Part shown: positions 24,908 through 29,532 of the stretch, piece by piece
Numbering within the stretch: the stretch's first letter is position 1
How the letters are laid out: each line of letters opens with the position of its first letter
Assembly (NCBI GenBank): GCA_963582345.1
Contig: CAUZSN010000023.1
Location: forward strand, 1-29,532
Source of the DNA: CAUZSN01 sp963582345
Lineage (GTDB): Bacteria; Planctomycetota; Planctomycetia; Planctomycetales; Planctomycetaceae
Direction of reading: 5' to 3'
DNA length: 29,532 nt
Translations under genes and position numbers: made by a program
Notes under the pieces: generated by a model
Told to the model about the DNA's origin: nothing
The model's database searches: none
What the model saw: the letters and a program-made list of their open reading frames with translations, nothing else

Positions 24908-25560
24908 GCCGAGCCAATTGGATGACGGTAATTTCGGATGCGGCTTTGCTGCCTCCAGTGGCGACGTGCTTCGTAATGAGACGCGTCCACTTCCTTAAAG
25001 CGGAACACCGAAAATTTATCATTTTGTGTAGTTGCCGTTGGCTTCTTATTTTAGTCTCGCCATGATGTCGGCAGCCGGAGCTAGCCCCGTTTATTCAAGT
25101 TCCGCAGGCTCTGTTTGTTGCAAATCGAACTGCCGCTAGCTGAACAAAATGAGAATAGTTGAAAATATGGAGTGTTCCAGATTGGTAAATTGCAAATAGT
25201 CATAGACTGTTAGTAATTTGAGAACTCGAAAAATATAAAGGGAAGAGAGATTAGGTTATTGGAGTGTGAAGTTTCTTTATGACAGGTTCGCTAAGAAGAC
25301 ATGATTCGGTGAACTGTCAGATCTCTGGTGCTTCAGGTTTTAATTAGTTTTGAGATAAAGCCTAGAACGTGTAGGCCGGATCGGGCAAACACTGCCTGTG
25401 CCGGAGTTTCGGTCACCTAACCACGGTCATGCCGTGAACAGCGTGCGGATCTCTTTCGACACGTTTGCACTGCTCCGGCAGCATATTGCGAGACCTCGAT
25501 CAGGCCTGTGTGAATAATCCAGGTTAGACGAAAAGTGTTTTAACGTTGGATGTTCCACGT
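24908..25560. other. Long convergent intergenic region, AT-rich in the middle
   Basis: About 650 bp between the 3' ends of the DsbD and redoxin-fusion genes. No ORF, tRNA or known RNA was recognised. The stretch from about 25140 to 25300 is clearly richer in A+T and purines than its surroundings. Further right is an 8-bp inverted repeat (25399-25406 with 25473-25480) enclosing a small CACGG/CCGTG hairpin. No classic terminator with a U-tract was seen for either gene. Confidence 0.45.
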
Positions 25561-27690
25561 TCAATTTGTTGCGTCGGACGACTGCATTTTGTTTGCTGTA
25601 CCGGGCTCTAAAGGTGTCCCGACGAAGCGCCCGAAGAGTTGTCGAGACTCAAGTGCGGTGTATGCGCGGTTGTGCCGTATCAGTTCCTTTAGATCTTCGG
25701 CGCAATCAGTCGTGACGTCAAAGAAGCAAACGCCCATTTCTTCGGTGGATTGTTCGCCCCAGTAGACGCGTTTGGGTGGAAAGTGCGGGTTCATCCGGTT
25801 CGACTCGGAATTGTCGTAGTAGATTTCGAAATCGATGCGTGTACCTTTCGGGAGTCGCAAAGGCGTCGCGTAGAAGTACGACTCCTGCCAACTGAAGTCC
25901 CAGTCCGTGATGCAAATCAGTGGCTTGATTCGACCATCCGGGAGTGTCGCCGTGCTTTTGCATTCTCGGCCTAACAGGTGCATATGTGGCAGTACGGAAT
26001 GCACGACCGTGTCGACCGGAAGCGTGTATGAAGCTTGATGATGGTAGCGTTCTTCACAGGGCGGGATTTCGAGATTCATGTTAGCGACGAAGAGTTCGCC
26101 AACGTGTGTATGGGCCGGCTTTGGGGCGAAATAGAGGCCGACCATAGACTGGTCTTGCTCTGACTTGCCGTTGGGATGGTAATGTGTTTGCAGTACGAAG
26201 TCGGAGTTCTTTTTGATCAACCGTCCCATGTGAGCTGGGAAGCGGTGCGGCAAGACACCCAAGGCCCAACCACCCAACGTGCCACCAGAATTGAAGCCCC
26301 AACCGCCGAAACGCTGATAGCCTGGTCTTGGATCGGCTGCGTCCAGTCGACGCGCTGTGCCGGAATTGTCGTATCGGAAACTGGCATGATGGACGACTTG
26401 CGGATTGCTGGGACGGTATTCGATTGCCGCCACCAATCGATCTTCTTTCAGGCCAGTTGGAATTACGAAGTACTGATAAATGTCCGCACCTTCGGCAGGC
26501 ACGTGAAACGGTTCGGACATTCGCAAGACCAAGTCCGGTGTGCCGAGCTGCCAGCCGTTGACGAACCGTTTTGGTGGTGGCATGTTGGCCGGGTCGCCGT
26601 AAACTTTTCCGGACTCGACCCAGGTAGCGATGAGTGCAATTTCTCGCCGGGACAATTGTCGTTCGTCGCGGAAGTGGCCAAAGTTGGAAATCGGTTTCCA
26701 TGGTGGCATGACGCGCAACTGCGTTACCAGACGAATCTGTCTGGCTCGCTTGCTCACTTCCTGGTAGTTGGTCAATGGAAACGGTGCCACGGCTGCCGGT
26801 CGGTGGCAGTCAACGCAATTGGCCTGAATGATCGGAGCAATGTCGCGTGCATAGGTGATGTCACTTGGCCGCCTGTCGTTTTGTGGTTGTTCAATCAAAC
26901 AGCCAATCGGTTCTGTGGTCGTTACCCGAATCGGTTGGTTAGCGATGACGGCTGCAAGAGTGCTGGCTAAATACGATTGATCTACCTGCCGCTTCTTTCG
27001 TCCTAGTCCTACGTATTGATTGTCAATCGCTCCGCTGTAAAGCACGCGACCCCACGGATCGAGAACGAATGCTTGCGGGGTGTGCGTTGGTCCAAGTTGT
27101 CGACGTAATTCGCCCGATGTGTCAAACAGAATTTGAAATCGAATTCTATATTGACGGTGATGATGCAATGCTTCGCTGCGAGTCACGGTGTGGTCTGAGA
27201 TGACTCCATAGAATTCGACTTGCTTGTCGCGATACTGATCGGCCAACCGGTTCAGAATCGGAATACAGCCATTGCTGACGGGACATTCCGTTGACAGAAA
27301 AACAATCGCAACCGCCTTGGAATTCGGTGATCGTCCCAATCGGTGCAGTCGTCCTTGCAGGTCCACCCCTTTCAATTGAGGAGCAATGTGTGACGTTCGA
27401 GCTAGTTGACCGTCGTTACGCTTCGCAGTTTGTTGTAACGATGGATTGTGTTTGTCGGCCAGATTCACGGAAACTCGGTTAACCAGACCGATTCGATTTG
27501 GTATAGCGTTGGGTTCTCGGAAAGTTTTGTTCTGTGCCGTACTACGAAACGAGTTCGTGTCGGGTCGTCCGACAGGAGTTGGCAACCAACCAAACGTCCA
27601 GAATGTTACTGCCAGTAAGATCAAGACCACTGACAGGGTGAAAGAAGTCACAAAGGTCAGCACTGATTCGCTTTGATGATGTCGGAACAT
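25561..27690 (-). CDS. Redoxin / cytochrome c / copper-monooxygenase-like fusion protein
   Basis: The 709-residue exported or membrane-anchored protein has an N-terminal membrane segment (about residues 10-35), then a thioredoxin-fold redoxin domain (about 100-250) with 'FLSTECPVSNGCIPIL' (Cys136, Cys142). A single-heme cytochrome-c-like region follows with 'CVDCH' (292-296) and 'RVMPPWKP' (Met328 as likely axial ligand). The C-terminal part (about 380-680) resembles the copper type II ascorbate-dependent monooxygenase (PHM-like) fold, with His-rich motifs 'VVHHASF', 'QTHYHPNG', 'HTHVGELF' and 'LPHMHLLG'. Such fusions are typical of planctomycetes and relatives; their substrates are unknown. 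ATG 27690 is the start although its ribosome binding site is weak. It is convergent with the Sec-DsbD, a possible source of envelope reducing power, but that link is inference. Confidence 0.85.
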   Translation of the reverse strand: MFRHHQSESVLTFVTSFTLSVVLILLAVTFWTFGWLPTPVGRPDTNSFRSTAQNKTFREPNAIPNRIGLVNRVSVNLADKHNPSLQQTAKRNDGQLARTSHIAPQLKGVDLQGRLHRLGRSPNSKAVAIVFLSTECPVSNGCIPILNRLADQYRDKQVEFYGVISDHTVTRSEALHHHRQYRIRFQILFDTSGELRRQLGPTHTPQAFVLDPWGRVLYSGAIDNQYVGLGRKKRQVDQSYLASTLAAVIANQPIRVTTTEPIGCLIEQPQNDRRPSDITYARDIAPIIQANCVDCHRPAAVAPFPLTNYQEVSKRARQIRLVTQLRVMPPWKPISNFGHFRDERQLSRREIALIATWVESGKVYGDPANMPPPKRFVNGWQLGTPDLVLRMSEPFHVPAEGADIYQYFVIPTGLKEDRLVAAIEYRPSNPQVVHHASFRYDNSGTARRLDAADPRPGYQRFGGWGFNSGGTLGGWALGVLPHRFPAHMGRLIKKNSDFVLQTHYHPNGKSEQDQSMVGLYFAPKPAHTHVGELFVANMNLEIPPCEERYHHQASYTLPVDTVVHSVLPHMHLLGRECKSTATLPDGRIKPLICITDWDFSWQESYFYATPLRLPKGTRIDFEIYYDNSESNRMNPHFPPKRVYWGEQSTEEMGVCFFDVTTDCAEDLKELIRHNRAYTALESRQLFGRFVGTPLEPGTANKMQSSDATN

Positions 27691-27864
27691 CTTCGAATGA
27701 ATCCAGTTCAGTGACGCAGTATCGAGCGACTGCGAACTTTAGCAGATCACTAGCACCGAGGCTATCGGGAATGTAGGCATCACCGTACAGGCTGGTTATG
27801 ATCACTCGACATGGCCGCGCCACATCAGGACCATCTTGTAGCATGTTCATATCCAGGACACGAA

Positions 27865-28944
27865 TCAGTTGACTGCACGGATGAGTTGCGATACGTCATT
27901 CCTTGCAAGGTTTAGCATTCGGTCCATCATTTGCGACGCATCCACTTCCCAATAATTGCGAATGTCGCCCACGATTCCGTTCAGCGTGCGAGCTTCGACG
28001 TATTCGATCAATCGGGGCAAAGTGGGGCTCAACAAGATGGCAGTGTCGTAAGACATCTGGTCCAGGACCAGCTCAATGTATTTTTCAGGCCACCAGTGTG
28101 GATCGACAAGATCTTCACTGATGTGTTCGACCAACGCAGTCTCGATGCCGCCGGCGTGCTGGTCTCCGCATTCGGCAGCGAATTCGACCAATGGCTCGTG
28201 GAGCCATCGGTAAACCAAGCGATCAATGCGACTTTGTGCCAGACCGTCCTGGACGGCCCGTCTGTGGATGATCGAACCATTCACGTCGACCACGTACACT
28301 GCTTCGGGAGCGATCCATTCATGAATCGCGTTCGCAAAACCGGTGACGTAGTTAGTCACCAACGGTGGAGTCAAATCAATGCTCAATCCGAACGGAAAAC
28401 CCCACGTTGAGTGTCCATAATTCACGGATGGCGCGATCAGAAAATCATCGAATTCTGTAGTCAAGTGACGCAACACGGCATGGCTTTGGATCGCATCGGT
28501 TGCCAACGGTAGATGCGGACCGTGTTGTTCAACGGCCGTGTCCGCGCTAAACGCGACGATCGGCGCTTGCGGCGGTGGGTGCTGTTCTTTGGGTAGCTCG
28601 ACGATGCTGATTTTTCCTTTCCATTGCACGCGCTTGCGAGTCCTATGATAAAATGGAAAACACTCTTCAATGCGATGCAGGATGGTCGATTTCAACTCGA
28701 CGTCCAAGGCTTCGTGATAGAGCGGCGGAAGCACCAGCGGGGCTAGTTCTTGGAGTTGAGCAACCGGCGTTCCCAGCGAGCAGATCGGCAGAACGACTCG
28801 CTGATCACGAATCCGATCCTGTAGATCGTTGAAAGTGTGGGCCGTCAGCCAGAATCCCGTGTTTGTTTTCTTGGGTACGAATGAAGATGCGTCGTCCATT
28901 GTCAACACCTGGATCTCCCGAGGTCCCAGTTCGACCGAAATCAC
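27865..28944 (-). CDS. Creatininase-family protein with degenerate N-terminal half
   Basis: The ~359-residue protein ends in a creatininase-fold amidohydrolase domain (about 125-350) with 'AVEQHGPHLPLATDAI' (Glu139, His141, Asp150 as likely metal ligands) and 'GDQHAGGIETALVEH' (His263, Glu268). The usual 'NGHGGN' motif is replaced by 'VNGSIIHRRAV' (about 221-231), so classic creatininase chemistry may be altered. Residues 45-100 ('VVLPICSLGTPVAQLQELAPLVLPPLY') look like a second, decayed copy of the first half of the same fold. The family includes creatininase, FAPy deformylase and MftE-type proteins; no specific role is assigned. The start is GTG 28944 (AGGA nearby) or ATG 28899 (AGG 8 nt upstream). 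Confidence 0.75.
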   Translation of the reverse strand: MISVELGPREIQVLTMDDASSFVPKKTNTGFWLTAHTFNDLQDRIRDQRVVLPICSLGTPVAQLQELAPLVLPPLYHEALDVELKSTILHRIEECFPFYHRTRKRVQWKGKISIVELPKEQHPPPQAPIVAFSADTAVEQHGPHLPLATDAIQSHAVLRHLTTEFDDFLIAPSVNYGHSTWGFPFGLSIDLTPPLVTNYVTGFANAIHEWIAPEAVYVVDVNGSIIHRRAVQDGLAQSRIDRLVYRWLHEPLVEFAAECGDQHAGGIETALVEHISEDLVDPHWWPEKYIELVLDQMSYDTAILLSPTLPRLIEYVEARTLNGIVGDIRNYWEVDASQMMDRMLNLARNDVSQLIRAVN

Positions 28945-29145
28945 CTATATCCTAACGACGAAAAAATCATAACGATAGCAGGTCATCTGGTCTGCAGCTG
29001 AATTTTACTGGCCGCGTTCTGCAGCGCGCTGGACCTGAAATGCGTGAACGTCTAATGTCAAGTTGCGAACGGTCATCGAACTAATTGACTCGAATGGTGT
29101 TACATGTGATCTTCGTGCTAATCACAAATTTTCAGGAGCAACACG

Positions 29146-29532
29146 GTGCCGCAAGTTTCTGTCATCGTTCCAACTTATTGCGAGGCTGATAATCTTCCGA
29201 TATTGGTTCCGCAGATTCATGAAGCCGCTAAGTCAAATGGGATCGTTGCAGAAATCATTATTGTCGATGACGATAGTCCGGACAAAACACCACAGATTTG
29301 CGAAACTTTGCAAGAATCCTATCCGGTACAGTTGATTGTCCGAGTTGGGGAACGCGGTCTGTCGAGTGCTGTAATTGCCGGAATGCACGCTGCAAATAGT
29401 GAAATACTGCTGGTTATGGATGCGGATTTGTCTCATCCTCCTCAGATGATTCCCGAATTGGTCGCGGCGTTGAATGATCCAAGAACCGATTTTGTTATCG
29501 GCAGCCGGTACGTCGCAGGAGCATCGACGGCC
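29146..29532 (+). CDS. Polyprenol-phosphate mannosyltransferase-like GT2, N-terminal part
   Basis: The gene runs off the right edge, leaving 129 codons. It reads as a DPM1-like family 2 glycosyltransferase: 'VSVIVPTYCEADNLPILV', 'EIIIVDDDSPDKTPQI', 'RVGERGLSSAVIAGMHAA', 'ILLVMDADLSHPPQMIPEL' (the DxD site) and 'DFVIGSRYVAGAS'. These enzymes make polyprenyl-phosphate mannose or glucose at the inner membrane for later glycan assembly. The GTG at 29146 is the start: AGGAG (29134-29138) lies 7 nt upstream, the best ribosome binding site in this end of the window. A 90-codon ORF in another frame here (29063-29335) is a shadow. It diverges from the creatininase-family gene. Confidence 0.9.
   Translation, partial: MPQVSVIVPTYCEADNLPILVPQIHEAAKSNGIVAEIIIVDDDSPDKTPQICETLQESYPVQLIVRVGERGLSSAVIAGMHAANSEILLVMDADLSHPPQMIPELVAALNDPRTDFVIGSRYVAGASTA

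Overview
The window looks like a chromosomal segment of a planctomycete (Planctomycetota), about half G+C. This rests on family content rather than on a marker gene: a DUF1570-type putative metalloprotease, a redoxin/cytochrome c/copper-monooxygenase-like fusion, a SEC-C/helical-repeat protein, a PDZ protein with HEAT- and LRR-like repeats, a creatininase-family protein, and loosely packed genes on both strands. No rRNA, tRNA, phage, IS or CRISPR was seen.

Layout. 1-1273: a stand-alone PAS protein on the minus strand, flanked by poorly coding sequence. 1274-4683: a SEC-C protein, then ribD (riboflavin synthesis), both plus. 4774-7537: a secreted DUF1570 protein and a sugar-phosphate isomerase-like TIM barrel, both minus, with a hairpin between them. 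7538-9874: a small hypothetical gene, a GT4 glycosyltransferase and a Rieske protein. 9857-10924: thiS-thiG (thiazole synthesis). 11020-11884: an eroded glycerophosphodiester phosphodiesterase pseudogene. 12050-15730: a secreted PDZ protein, an ornithine-cyclodeaminase-like dehydrogenase and leucyl aminopeptidase. 15949-18655: a 2Fe-2S ferredoxin, a GAF protein, a site-2-type protease and a short GcvT-fold protein. 18817-21855: ftsH and a GT2 glycosyltransferase. 21856-22369: an intergenic region rich in inverted repeats. 22370-24907: a DsbD-family disulfide reductase. 25561-28944: the redoxin/cytochrome fusion and the creatininase-family protein. 29146-end: start of a second GT2 (polyprenol-phosphate mannosyltransferase-like).

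The main find is in the DsbD gene. Its frame is interrupted by one TGA (24554-24556) exactly where the first catalytic Cys of the C-terminal thioredoxin CxxC should be, giving U-S-A-C. The frame then runs on through a complete thioredoxin-like domain to a TAG at 24905-24907. A perfect 7-bp hairpin with a 5-nt loop (24574-24592) starts 17 nt after the TGA, as expected for a bacterial SECIS element. Other genes here end normally in TGA (the ferredoxin, the Rieske protein, the PDZ protein, the 130-aa gene), so the code is not globally reassigned. The best reading is a selenocysteine-containing DsbD that an ordinary annotation would cut at 728 residues.

Few genes form clear pathways: thiS/thiG are a real operon, and FtsH and the site-2-type protease are membrane proteases. 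The Sec-DsbD and the redoxin/cytochrome fusion face each other across about 650 bp and may both act in envelope redox chemistry, but that link is inferred.
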